A DNA stretch of 64,000 nucleotides, taken from positions 1 through 64,000 of the forward strand of contig ONFA01000012.1 of assembly GCA_900316975.1 (NCBI GenBank), in the 5' to 3' direction. The position numbers were made by a program, and so were the translations under genes. The first letter of the stretch is position 1. Every line of letters starts with the position of its first letter. The notes under the pieces were generated by a model. That model had not been told where the DNA came from. It searched no databases and saw only the letters and a list, made by a program, of their open reading frames with translations. The stretch is from an uncultured Prevotellaceae bacterium. Its GTDB lineage: Bacteria; Bacteroidota; Bacteroidia; Bacteroidales; Bacteroidaceae. Of this stretch, positions 36,818 to 45,140 are shown in pieces.

Positions 36818-38203
36818 TTACTCTTTTTCGACACGTTCTGCCTCCAAAGGGTCATTCGCATTGTCGCTTAAGTTTTCTATTTCTATAGCTTCGCTCACTT
36901 TGCGAGCTTCCTCAAATTTAGCCTTCATTGTCGGGTTTTTATAGGTAAGCTTGCGGATGGTTAGAGCTTCGGCCTTATCATTAGCAAGGCGGAGATTGTC
37001 CTCGCTACCCACCAGTGCCTTTCTTACCTTCTGAAGATGGTCGATAGTCTTATCTATCTCATCAATGGCCGTACGGAATCTCTCGCTGGCCAGACGGAAA
37101 TTCTTCCCAAACCTTTCCTTAAATTCCTCCAACTGGTTCTCAAAGTTGGTCACATCGACTTCCTTGCTCTGAGCCAGAATGAGCTGTTTCTTGTATTCCA
37201 GCGTCTTCTTCGAAGTCTGAACAAGAAGATTGATGAATGGTACAAAGAACTGTGGACGGATAACGTACATCTTAGGATAGAGGTGCGACTTGTTGACAAT
37301 GCCATTGTTATACAAGTCGTTATCTGCTTCCAACAGACTTACCAAAACAGCGAACTCACAACCCTTCTTCCGACGATCCTCATCAAGTTTCTTCAGGAAA
37401 TCGTCATTCTTGTGCTTGGAAGCAGTGGTATCCATCTCATTTTTCATTTCAAACATGATGGAGATATACTCAGTGCCGTCCTCAAAGTCGCGGAAGATGA
37501 AATCACCCTTGCTGCCATCGGCTGCATCGTTGTCTTTGGCAAAATAGGCATCCGGCATCATCGGACGGATGTACTGTTCAAACTCGATGCTGCAATGCTG
37601 CTCCAAAGTCTCCCCAACCATTTTGGTTGACATTTTCGTCTTCAGGTCCTTATAGTAATCTACCTGTTCCTTCATCATGCGCTGCTGTTCCTCATGCTGC
37701 TTGATGAGTGCCGCCTCATGAATCTTGGCTTCCTTCTTTTCCAACTCTACGGCAGAACGAAGGTTGGAAATTTCAGATTCCTTCTGTTGCACAGTCTGCT
37801 GAGCCTTGGTACGCTCTTCCATTAAGGCAAGTTGCAGTTTGCTGTCATTCTGGGCGATTGTTGCATTCAGCTGGGCGATTTCCTGGTCTTTCCTAGCCAG
37901 TGCCGATGTCAGTTCGCTCTTCTTCTCGGCCTCAATGCTCTGCAATTGGCTTTTCAGACGCTCTATCTCCGTATCCTTGGCACCCAGCTCCAGCTGTTTC
38001 TGGTTAAGTTGTGTCTGAAATGACTGTTCAGTCTTGGCTGTAGCCAATTCCTGCTCTGCCTTATGACGTTCATGAAGTTCGGACAAACGTCGACTGACTT
38101 CTGCGTCAAACTCTGCGTTCTTCACTTGACTAACGATGGATGCGTAATCGGCTTCATCGACTTGGAAAACATTTCCACACTTGGGGCATTTTAACTCTTT
38201 CAT
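36818..38203 (-). CDS. DUF2130 protein (zinc ribbon, coiled coil, nuclease-like C-terminus)
   Basis: A 461-residue protein. N-terminal CPKCGNVF may be half a zinc ribbon. A Gln/Glu/Lys-rich coiled coil spans about 35-190. The DUF2130 core runs from [15 protein letters not shown] through [24 protein letters not shown] to [15 protein letters not shown]. The D...ExK pattern ([14 protein letters not shown]) looks like a PD-(D/E)xK nuclease. DUF2130 genes are common accessory genes of unknown function. It is cytoplasmic and the largest cargo protein after the AAA ATPase. Confidence 0.82.
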   Translation of the reverse strand: MKELKCPKCGNVFQVDEADYASIVSQVKNAEFDAEVSRRLSELHERHKAEQELATAKTEQSFQTQLNQKQLELGAKDTEIERLKSQLQSIEAEKKSELTSALARKDQEIAQLNATIAQNDSKLQLALMEERTKAQQTVQQKESEISNLRSAVELEKKEAKIHEAALIKQHEEQQRMMKEQVDYYKDLKTKMSTKMVGETLEQHCSIEFEQYIRPMMPDAYFAKDNDAADGSKGDFIFRDFEDGTEYISIMFEMKNEMDTTASKHKNDDFLKKLDEDRRKKGCEFAVLVSLLEADNDLYNNGIVNKSHLYPKMYVIRPQFFVPFINLLVQTSKKTLEYKKQLILAQSKEVDVTNFENQLEEFKERFGKNFRLASERFRTAIDEIDKTIDHLQKVRKALVGSEDNLRLANDKAEALTIRKLTYKNPTMKAKFEEARKVSEAIEIENLSDNANDPLEAERVEKE

Positions 38204-38248
38204 CTCTAATAATATTTAAAGTTAATATTCAGGTTATTGACTGCACTT

Positions 38249-38683
38249 TCATTTTCTTATCTCTAATTTATTCTTCCCAAAGAAGTGATGTTCGTAATAT
38301 ACCTTAACAACATGCTCGGATATATTGACAATCTGCTCATATTTATCCCATTCTTCGCCATGTATGGAGTCGTCGTTTGGCACTTTCGCTATCCGAAGTT
38401 GAAGATGGACCTCATTCTCGGATTTCGACTTCAAGTTGCTCAGTGCGTCCCAGTCCCATGTGATGCAACCTTGATGGTCACAAACGAAGAATGCTTCACC
38501 AGAAAGGAATTTCCAATCATTGTTTTCTACTCTTTCGAAGATACTGGCGTTAAGGACATATTCCTCTGTGATGTTCGTCTTGTAGTCGACGAACATACGT
38601 ACTTTTTTATTCCCGTCAGTGGTAAAGTGAACGTTTTCGACATTCAAATAATCTTTTTTTGATTCGTTCTGATTGGTAGTCAT
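38249..38683 (-). CDS. Unrecognised 144-residue protein
   Basis: No family recognised. It is a soluble, probably all-beta protein (KVRMFVDYKTNITEEYVLN; EVHLQLRIAKVPND; VVKVYYEHHFFGKNKLEIR). It lies 46 bases upstream of DUF2130 in the transcription direction, so the pair may be co-expressed. Confidence 0.6.
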   Translation of the reverse strand: MTTNQNESKKDYLNVENVHFTTDGNKKVRMFVDYKTNITEEYVLNASIFERVENNDWKFLSGEAFFVCDHQGCITWDWDALSNLKSKSENEVHLQLRIAKVPNDDSIHGEEWDKYEQIVNISEHVVKVYYEHHFFGKNKLEIRK

Positions 38684-38707
38684 AGGGCACTCTTTTGCTT
38701 GTATATT

Positions 38708-39025
38708 TTAATATTGAGTTATATTGCACAAGATTTTCCCGTAGCTTGTGGTGCCTTCCCGAATGAGCAAGGTGCCACTTTCATAGGAGAGATGTCCGCA
38801 TATTTTATTGAGCAACCCGTTTCCCTCTCTTATGGAATCGCCTGTTAGAGAATACAGTATTGTACCGTAAGTTCCCGAACCTTCTCGGATTACATCACCA
38901 TCAATATGAGCAATGATACGTCCTGTTGAAGTTGAGCCTTCTCTGATCATCTTTGTCTCGGTGTTAAAATTTGCAAGGATAGTGCCACAACTTGTGGAAC
39001 CCTCTCTAATGTATAATGTTGCCAT
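38708..39025 (-). CDS. Five-repeat beta-flower-like small protein
   Basis: 105 residues made almost entirely of five repeats of about 20 residues, each starting IREG: IREGSTSCGTILANF, IREGSTSTGRIIAHI, IREGSGTYGTILYSL, IREGNGLLNKICGHL, IREGTTSYGKILCNI. The spacing and Gly pattern match the small beta-flower proteins (a ring of beta hairpins), for which a five-fold form is known. No signal peptide; role unknown. The preceding spacer belongs to a duplicated junction (39045-39112). Confidence 0.7.
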   Translation of the reverse strand: MATLYIREGSTSCGTILANFNTETKMIREGSTSTGRIIAHIDGDVIREGSGTYGTILYSLTGDSIREGNGLLNKICGHLSYESGTLLIREGTTSYGKILCNITQY

Positions 39026-39044
39026 AGTTGTTTGTAGTTTTTAC

Positions 39045-39112
39045 TGTTAATATGGTTACTATTTCTTATATCTGAAGAATATTTATACGTATAAATCATG
39101 CTGAGAGCGGAA
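39045..39112. repeat. Junction duplication, copy 1 (upstream of the beta-flower gene)
   Basis: It resembles 40810-40880: both contain TTAATATGGT, a TTTATACRTATAAA palindrome, and codons for a C-terminal xLSA followed by a stop. In copy 2 these codons are the real end of the sigma factor. In copy 1 they follow an orphan tail (SDRGDEIPLSA) with no complete gene. Confidence 0.6.
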
Positions 39113-39198
39113 TTTCATCCCCACGGTCGCTGAGCATATCTGCCGATTTGTAAGCTTCCCGAACTTTCAACAAATGTATTGTCATAATGGTTGACATT

Positions 39199-40242
39199 TT
39201 AGAACTGAACCTTTTCTCCGAGGATGTATATGCCTTTGCTGTTGAGGAGGGCTGTATCGATTTTTGGGGAAGTGCCTTCCTTGAGACAGCGTCGGCAGAT
39301 GGTGATAATCTTGCCCATGCCGTTAGCTCCGTGGTAGATGCCGTTGTCATCAAGCCATGCAGCCCAGACCTTGTCTCTCTTGATTGCTTCAATGATGACG
39401 CGGTCATCCGGCATAGAGAGCAGATGCTTGCGGTAATCCTCGTTTCCGAGGCACTTCTGCCAGACGCACCAGAGCATCCACTGGTCACGAAAGGTCTCGT
39501 AGTCGGAACGGCGACGTTTCCTGTATTTTGTACGCTTGTATGCTGCTGCTGCATATCCGCTCCTTGCGGTAAGTACATCTTCCTGTATAGCCTTCGCGTC
39601 TTCACCTTCCCAACTCCACTCTCCGCAGAGATACAGGTACTCGACGGCTTTCCAGTTGCGGCCAAGACAGGTGAATGGATATCCCTTGGCTTGATTGCCA
39701 AGATGAATTTCTATACCGTCGCAGGTGTCATGAGGGTGTGAATATGTAAGTACCTTCAGCTCCGACGAATCGATGGCGGAATCCTTGGTGATGTCTTCTA
39801 CAGTAATTGAGTTGTTGTACTGTTCCTCAGGGCTGATTTCAGATGTGTGCTTCTTTGCATCAAGTTCGGTCGGTATATGACAGATGTATGAAACATCATC
39901 ATAGGACTCAAGCTCTTCTTCATCATATTGAAATTCAAAATCATCAGGTTCGTCACCTGCGAAGATATTGACGATCTCTTTGTCTCTCTGCAGCATCTCC
40001 ACTTTGATGAACTCTTGAAATTCTCTATCTAGGCGATAATAAATATCAGGAGCATCACTTCTTAAAATGGGCATGATGCCTGCTTCTTGGTCGAAAGTTG
40101 AGACTTTAATCAGCTCCTTTATCTTTTCAATTTCCTCTTCCTCCAAGTCCACCAATACATCCATACTGATGATTTTGGGGATTGGGGCACCTACACACTC
40201 GAAATCGACATTGTAATCAATCTTAAATGATACTTTTTTCAT
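39199..40242 (-). CDS. NADAR-domain protein with acidic N-terminal extension
   Basis: A 347-residue protein. The N-terminal 190 residues are acidic and unrecognised (VDLEEEEIEKIKELIKVS; FEFQYDEEELESYDD). The C-terminal half reads as a NADAR/YbiA domain: YPFTCLGRNWKAVEYLYLCGEW, SDYETFRDQWMLWCVWQK, DRVIIEAIKRDKVWAA and GANGMGKIITICRR (GxNxxGK near the C-terminus). It is the second NADAR protein of the element. The N-terminal part may recognise the substrate. The predicted reaction is hydrolysis of an N-glycosidic bond to ADP-ribose or a related ribose. Confidence 0.72.
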   Translation of the reverse strand: MKKVSFKIDYNVDFECVGAPIPKIISMDVLVDLEEEEIEKIKELIKVSTFDQEAGIMPILRSDAPDIYYRLDREFQEFIKVEMLQRDKEIVNIFAGDEPDDFEFQYDEEELESYDDVSYICHIPTELDAKKHTSEISPEEQYNNSITVEDITKDSAIDSSELKVLTYSHPHDTCDGIEIHLGNQAKGYPFTCLGRNWKAVEYLYLCGEWSWEGEDAKAIQEDVLTARSGYAAAAYKRTKYRKRRRSDYETFRDQWMLWCVWQKCLGNEDYRKHLLSMPDDRVIIEAIKRDKVWAAWLDDNGIYHGANGMGKIITICRRCLKEGTSPKIDTALLNSKGIYILGEKVQF

Positions 40243-40322
40243 AATAAATCCGTTTTTAGTTTATAAATATTTATATTACAGCGTGTTAATAAATCTTCTA
40301 TTACCATAGTAATCCAGGGGTG

Positions 40323-40778
40323 TTATTCTTTCAGTCGTTGGATCACGTCATGTACTGTCAAGGTTGGCTCCCTGTATGAGAGTTGGCATTCATTGAAACA
40401 CTCTGCCATACGATGAACCAGCGACAGGAAACCACAATAGCCAAAACGATGAACTTCAACAAGATTATTTGCAACTATGACTTTCAAGCCACTGGTTGTT
40501 CCTGTCATGGGGTTGCCTGCGAATGAGGCAATAAATTCTTTCCGCTGGCCATCGGCACTAATAATATAATAGGGGGCGCCTTTATCGAATGCTTTTAGAA
40601 TGGCACCAAGGCAAACAGCCTGTTTCAAACCATAAATGGTATATGGAAGTCGCGCATAGAAGTAGTCGGCATTTGAGTATATCTCTTCACGATGGTCGTA
40701 AAGATACGGCAAATATTCAGCGTACTCCTGGAAATCCTCTCTTAACTGGAGGCTTGTAGATTTGAAGTTATATGTCAT
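40323..40778 (-). CDS. Unrecognised 151-residue protein
   Basis: No family recognised. A small alpha/beta protein: AVCLGAILKAFDKGAPYYIISADGQRKEF and a basic/aromatic C-terminus. The ATG follows the duplicated junction downstream of the sigma factor. It lies between the sigma factor and the NADAR fusion and is probably in the same transcript. Confidence 0.6.
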   Translation of the reverse strand: MTYNFKSTSLQLREDFQEYAEYLPYLYDHREEIYSNADYFYARLPYTIYGLKQAVCLGAILKAFDKGAPYYIISADGQRKEFIASFAGNPMTGTTSGLKVIVANNLVEVHRFGYCGFLSLVHRMAECFNECQLSYREPTLTVHDVIQRLKE

Positions 40779-40809
40779 CTTGGTAGAGTATTAAATCGTC
40801 CGTGATTTG

Positions 40810-40880
40810 TATTATTAATATGGTCACTTAGTGTTATGTCTGACAGTTATTTATACATATAAATCATGCCGAGAGCGAAT
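40810..40880. repeat. Junction duplication, copy 2 (downstream of the sigma factor)
   Basis: See 39045-39112. It includes the sigma-factor stop and a TTTATACATATAAA palindrome at about 40850-40863. Confidence 0.6.
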
Positions 40881-41571
40881 ATTCTGTCGTTTTCAAATGA
40901 TCTCTTACTCTCTGAATCATTTCCTTGATGAATTTATTGGGGAGGCCGCATTTTACAGTGGCCTCACGAAGAGTGTAGCCTGACTGCATCAGTTCTATCA
41001 CGCCGAAAAACTCCTCAACAGCTTCTGGATAGTAGGACTTAGCAATGATCTCCTCTATGATGCTCTTGCATTCATCGTAGTGAATCTCACAGTCGGTGTC
41101 ATAACATGAATCGGCCTCCGCTACATCTATACTATTATTATAATAGCAGTCATCCTCGTCTGAGGAGAACACATCAACCATTGTCAGCCTCTTTCTAAAC
41201 TTTTCCTCCTTTTTAATCAGGTCTGAAAAAGCTCCTCTGATGTAATAGGTGGCGAAACTGAGGAATTTTGTGCTTCTCTCAACGTCATAATGACGGGCAG
41301 CTTGCACAAGGGCATAGAATCCCTCCCCTATCAAATCCTCACTTTGAACGCCAGAAAGAGCACTATACCTGTTTGCTTCCTTTATCACCCATCTAAGATT
41401 GGAATTGATAATCCGTTCACGGGCATATTCATTCCCCTGTTTGACCAGTTTCCACATGTGCCTCTCGTCCGCAGCGCTCATTGGCTTATAGGCATTGAGC
41501 ACGTCAGAATAAAAATCCTCAAGACCATTGTAATTGGTCTGGTTTTTCGAAATAAATGATTTCTTTTTCAA
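40864..41571 (-). CDS. Sigma-70-family RNA polymerase sigma factor
   Basis: A 235-residue protein. Region 2 is clear: ARERIINSNLRWVIKEANRY, DLIGEGFYALVQAARHYDVE and KFLSFATYYIRGAFSDLIKK (the -10 recognition helix has the primary-sigma FxxYAxxxIRxA pattern). An acidic linker follows, then a helix-turn-helix-like region 4 (SGYTLREATVKCGLPNKFI). It resembles group 3/4-like short sigma factors, not a full RpoD. On a mobilizable element it could direct transcription of the downstream cargo. No anti-sigma gene was recognised; the 201-residue gene just upstream is a candidate by position only. Confidence 0.85.
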   Translation of the reverse strand: MKKKSFISKNQTNYNGLEDFYSDVLNAYKPMSAADERHMWKLVKQGNEYARERIINSNLRWVIKEANRYSALSGVQSEDLIGEGFYALVQAARHYDVERSTKFLSFATYYIRGAFSDLIKKEEKFRKRLTMVDVFSSDEDDCYYNNSIDVAEADSCYDTDCEIHYDECKSIIEEIIAKSYYPEAVEEFFGVIELMQSGYTLREATVKCGLPNKFIKEMIQRVRDHLKTTEYSLSA

Positions 41572-41594
41572 AGCTTGACTGTTTTTTTAAATGG

Positions 41595-42200
41595 TTAGAA
41601 GTTAATCATCTCAATACGGCCACCATTCATGGCAAAGGGAATCGCTATATAGTCGTTGTTGCGATTGCATCTTCCGATAGTAAGGTCACCACTCAGAGAA
41701 GCATCGTTCAATGCCTTACGTATGGCTGTACGTGATTGTGAGAGTGCTTGATCAAGGTCGTGCCCCCTCTCAATGTTCATTTCAGAAGCAGGGCGCATGT
41801 AAATTCTGCTATACAATGAAGCAAGCTCATGGTTTTTATTGTTAATGACACCCCGCTTTACCCCTTCAGGGTGTCTAAGGGCATAGACATACAGTAGCAC
41901 CGAGTTTCTTCCCACAAAATGGACGGGCAGCTCAGTACCATCTGACATCTTGATGAGAACCTCGCAATAGCAGGTGGAATGAGGTCGTTGGGTGTGATGA
42001 AGCACAACCTTAATCCCCACAAGAAGGCTGCGGAACTGAAGCTGCGCCTTTATCCACTCTTCTAAGTCCATGAGGAGACTGGAGTCCCAATCCATGATTT
42101 GAGACTTTACACTACTCAGTGTAACACCTGCATCTTGAGGCTCGCTAACAATGCAATTGCTGGATGTGTTGATGTTCTGATATTTCATGATTTTAAACAA
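41595..42200 (-). CDS. Unrecognised 201-residue protein, first gene of the sigma operon
   Basis: No family recognised. A soluble protein with LEEWIKAQLQFRSLLVGIKVVLHH, LPVHFVGRNSVLLYVYALRHPEG and a C-terminal beta patch. The start may be the second ATG (42188). It is the promoter-proximal gene, 24 bases before the sigma factor, and shares a long 5' leader with it. A regulator of the sigma factor is a reasonable guess but not shown. Confidence 0.65.
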   Translation of the reverse strand: MFKIMKYQNINTSSNCIVSEPQDAGVTLSSVKSQIMDWDSSLLMDLEEWIKAQLQFRSLLVGIKVVLHHTQRPHSTCYCEVLIKMSDGTELPVHFVGRNSVLLYVYALRHPEGVKRGVINNKNHELASLYSRIYMRPASEMNIERGHDLDQALSQSRTAIRKALNDASLSGDLTIGRCNRNNDYIAIPFAMNGGRIEMINF

Positions 42201-42204
42201 AAAA

Positions 42205-42272
42205 ATGAATAAGAAAACTACCCCAAATTCAATAGAATGAGGCGTTTCTTATTCATCGTTTGTACCAGAACT
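42205..42272 (-). promoter_or_regulatory. Leader with a 12-bp hairpin and possible 12-residue leader peptide
   Basis: ATGAATAAGAAA (42205-42216) pairs with TTTCTTATTCAT (42245-42256) in the 5' leader of the sigma operon. On the minus strand, an ATG at 42256 opens a 12-codon frame, MNKKRLILLNLG, ending at TAG just before the first gene. A 33-bp copy of the leader segment 42240-42272 recurs at 42506-42538 with two mismatches. A regulatory leader is inference. Confidence 0.4.
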
Positions 42273-42277
42273 GGGTG

Positions 42278-42309
42278 CAAAGGTATGTAAAATAATCGAA
42301 TTGGCCAAA
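42278..42309 (-). promoter_or_regulatory. Promoter of the sigma-factor cargo operon
   Basis: On the minus strand, TTTG (42309-42306), exactly 20 bases, then TACCTTTG (42285-42278). A full match to the housekeeping promoter, so the operon should be read by the host primary sigma factor. Confidence 0.8.
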
Positions 42310-42505
42310 TTGAGAATGTTAAATAAATATAAATAGTAACGTAAGGAGGTATGAAATAAATTACAATAATCATTAAAAATACGACAAATAAGACATATTT
42401 ATTGATATTTTTAATCGAATGAGACTATTTAGTATGTTAATATTTATTAATTCAGCAAATTTCACCTTATTATGAGCCGTATTTTTATTATATAATATGT
42501 ACCAC

Positions 42506-42538
42506 AGGCGTTTCTTATTCATCGTTCTTACCAGAACT
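42506..42538. repeat. Second copy of the 33-bp leader repeat
   Basis: Matches 42240-42272 at 31 of 33 positions, same orientation. The 235 bases between the copies are A+T-rich with no gene. Confidence 0.75.
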
Positions 42539-42633
42539 CGAGAATATAAAAATACAATTCAAAAAAACAAGGATTATCCAAAAAAAATTGTGGATTAACC
42601 GAAGATTTTTTAGACTTGACTTATAGTGTCTCT

Positions 42634-43040
42634 TAAACCCCAATCGGTCATTAGGATTTCTCTGTGTTGTACGGCAGTGAGAAATCCTTAAGTTTTTCCT
42701 AGATTGCAAGGAAGGATTGTCGCGTCTTCAGTGATCATGCAAGGTACAAGATGTGCTTATCCTTTGTCTTTCCAAGACAAGCAGGAGTAGATACTAGTTC
42801 GTATCTTATTGTCTTCAAGAATTGCTTTTTGTCAGAGTTAATGAGTACATGTCGGAACAGGGACATGAAGTTATATGCCATGACAATAAGCCATCAGCTT
42901 CAAATTATGCGCCAATGGCGACATCGCCTGTTCGATGTTCTATCGCGTGTAGAGTTCTACAAGTTCGTCAGAGTTTATCAATCTGCTCATCACTCGACGT
43001 TTTCAGTTGGGCCTGACGAATGGAAACGACAATAGAACCA
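42634..43040 (-). mobile_element. Degenerate IS remnant
   Basis: The left end (42635-42656) repeats the terminal sequence of the MITE at 10227. A hairpin GGATTTCTC/GAGAAATCC follows at 42653-42688. The minus-strand frames contain transposase-like pieces (QLKTSSDEQI, NIEQAMSPLAHNLKLMAY) broken by stops and shifts. The family is not identified. The surrounding 42310-43110 stretch has no other gene. Confidence 0.4.
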
Positions 43041-43111
43041 CTCCATATGTTAACCTGTGTTTAAAAACCATACGAGAAAAACCACACACAAAAACCCCGT
43101 ATCATATCATT

Positions 43112-43143
43112 CTTGGCAACCTGCATAAAACAGGATACCTTTG
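43112..43143 (+). promoter_or_regulatory. Promoter of the mobilization operon
   Basis: CTTG (one mismatch to TTTG) at 43112-43115, a 20-base spacer and TACCTTTG at 43136-43143, about 105 bases before the DUF3853 start. Confidence 0.65.
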
Positions 43144-43248
43144 CGGCCGAATTCCACACAATGGAGTTTCAATAATAGTTCATTAATCATAAACAATTTA
43201 TAATTGGAATGCCAGAAAATTAAACTGGTAAACCGCAAAGAAAAAAAC

Positions 43249-43584
43249 ATGATACAAATTACAACTATTGAGCAGCTGCTTGCTAAGCCAATCTGTATGA
43301 TGACTGGCGAGGAGTTCACCTTGCTCCTCCAAAACTCTGAGAAGGTGACGGCAAAGGTACCTGCCGAGGTGGTACCAGAGAAGCATTATGAATATGGTAT
43401 TGAGGGTCTGGCTAAGGTGTTCGGATGCAGTGTTCCAACCGCTAATCGCATCAAGAAAAGTGGTATCATTGATGCTGCCATTGCACAAGTGGGACGTAAA
43501 ATCGTTGTAGATGCAGAACTTGCATTAACTCTTGCCAAGGAGGCGGGAACCATAAAAATCAATAAGAAATGGGGAAAACGATGA
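43249..43584 (+). CDS. DUF3853-family DNA-binding protein
   Basis: A 111-residue protein with a helix-turn-helix-like segment GIEGLAKVFGCSVPTANRIKKSGIID (about residues 52-77), as in excisionase/MerR-like proteins of Bacteroidales mobile elements. Likely roles are recombination directionality or operon regulation. It was started at MIQITTIEQLL; the upstream ATG at 43204 adds a non-conserved tail. It overlaps the next gene by ATGA. Confidence 0.8.
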   Translation: MIQITTIEQLLAKPICMMTGEEFTLLLQNSEKVTAKVPAEVVPEKHYEYGIEGLAKVFGCSVPTANRIKKSGIIDAAIAQVGRKIVVDAELALTLAKEAGTIKINKKWGKR

Positions 43585-44339
43585 ATAAACCATCAGAACT
43601 TCATGGGGTGATGCTCTATCTCGACAATTGCGAAGCTGTGCATCACCTAAGCGATGAAGAGGCTGGTAAACTGTTCAAATGCATTGCTGAGTATGCTTGT
43701 GGTCAAGAACCATCATTGCTTGAAGGACCACTCATGTCACTTTTTTGTATGTTCAGGACTCAGATGGAACGTAATCGGAAGAATTACGCAGAGCTTTGTG
43801 ACAAGAACAAGAAGAAAGCTCAACTCCGCTGGCAGAAAGTCAACCAGCAAGAGGCTACTGATGAGAAAGCACGAGAAGAACATGCAGCAGCATCCGCTGG
43901 CATACCACAGAATACTGATGGATGCCTAAATAACTCTAACCATAACGATAATTCCAACAAGAACGATGATGTCAGTAATACTTCCATCATCCAAGTCTTA
44001 TCGGATGGAGAGGACTTTGATGAACTTTCTTTTGACCATCTATGGGAATTATATGGAAAGAAAGAAGGGAACAAAGAATCACTTCGTGCCACTTGGCTCA
44101 ATCTGCCAGTAGAAGACAGGCGGAAAGCGATGGAGTACGTACCTCTATATGTTTCCTCAACCCCCGATGTCAAATACAGAAAGTATCTCGTCAATTTCCT
44201 TAATCAGAGAATCTGGGAGTCACACCCCTTAAACGTAAATGGAAACAATTATTCAAACAATCTCACGTATGAAGCAAGACGAAATGCAGACAGAAAAGAT
44301 GCCATCTCCATCATGCAAGATTTCATCGAAGAAGGATGA
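43581..44339 (+). CDS. DUF6291-like mobile-element protein (replication or transfer associated)
   Basis: A 252-residue protein. The N-terminal GVMLYLDNCEAVHHLSDEEAGKLF and a helical RTQMERNRKNYAELCDKNKKK resemble DUF6291. An Asn/Asp-rich linker (about 115-145) follows, then a small helical domain with LWELYGKKEGNKESLRATW. It is found next to mobilization genes in Bacteroidales elements; a replication-initiator-like role has been suggested for such proteins but is not proven. The start was set by the ATGA overlap with DUF3853. Confidence 0.65.
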   Translation: MNKPSELHGVMLYLDNCEAVHHLSDEEAGKLFKCIAEYACGQEPSLLEGPLMSLFCMFRTQMERNRKNYAELCDKNKKKAQLRWQKVNQQEATDEKAREEHAAASAGIPQNTDGCLNNSNHNDNSNKNDDVSNTSIIQVLSDGEDFDELSFDHLWELYGKKEGNKESLRATWLNLPVEDRRKAMEYVPLYVSSTPDVKYRKYLVNFLNQRIWESHPLNVNGNNYSNNLTYEARRNADRKDAISIMQDFIEEG

Positions 44340-44898
44340 TCCTTGTCTGGTTGTCGGTGACACCAATTCGGTTGTAATACATGATGATGACTATAGAAAG
44401 TTCCTGCTTGACAATTCGCCAGACAGACAGCACATCATCTGTCAAGATGTGGATGGATGCTATTTCGGGGATTCCCTTACGCTTAGTGAAGTAAGCAAGG
44501 TGTATGGAAATGGGCTGCCTAAGGCATGGTTAATACCCCAATTGGTCAACCTCAGTGAGTTTTGTGGTCTTAAACAAGATGCTTCTTCACTGCAATTGAA
44601 AGAGCTGGCTCTTATCATCTACAACAAATACTATTGGCTTAAAGTGGACGAGCTTCTTCTCTTCTTCTATCGTTTCAAAAGTAATTGCTACAAACGCTTT
44701 TATTGTTATTTCGATCCAACAACCATTCTTGAAAGCCTCAAGATGTTCGTCGATGAGCGGTACTGGGCATATACAAAACGAGAACAAGAGGAGCGTGAAC
44801 GACAGGCGGTGATTAACAGGAAGAACGCTGTTCCCTACGAGGAATATGTAAAGATGAAGGAACGCTCATTTCCCATCGAACTGGGCTTAAACAATTAA
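44239..44898 (+). CDS. DUF6633-like mobile-element protein
   Basis: A protein of up to 219 residues. The core from about residue 60 (LLDNSPDRQHIICQDVDGCY, LTLSEVSKVYGNGLPKAWLI) ends in a charged helix (AYTKREQEERERQAVINRK). It resembles a family found beside MobA/MobC in Bacteroidales elements. The long start overlaps the preceding gene by about 100 bases; in-frame ATGs at 44269, 44284 and 44299 are more likely. Function unknown. A following short frame (44906-45148) is not supported as a gene. Confidence 0.6.
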   Translation: METIIQTISRMKQDEMQTEKMPSPSCKISSKKDDPCLVVGDTNSVVIHDDDYRKFLLDNSPDRQHIICQDVDGCYFGDSLTLSEVSKVYGNGLPKAWLIPQLVNLSEFCGLKQDASSLQLKELALIIYNKYYWLKVDELLLFFYRFKSNCYKRFYCYFDPTTILESLKMFVDERYWAYTKREQEERERQAVINRKNAVPYEEYVKMKERSFPIELGLNN

Positions 44899-45140
44899 GA
44901 AAAAAATGATGTTCTTATATCAGATACTTGTCGATTGGTCAAAAAATGCCTGTATCAAAAAAGAGTCAATCTTTCGGGAGCAAGTTTGTGTTTTCGTAAT
45001 ACGAGAACAGAAGGCAATCGGTATTACCAATTGCGCTGATTCCCCAGTCCACCTCCTTGCTGTGGACTTAGGCAATCACCCATTGACGAACTTGCTTTAC
45101 GAAAGACCCAAGTTACAAATATCAAATCAAAACAACAGCA

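Noticed and set aside
39096..39701. 201-codon minus-strand frame overlapping the NADAR fusion
   Set aside because: Most of it is a shadow of the NADAR gene. Only the last 29 codons lie outside and may be a remnant tail, recorded under the junction repeat.
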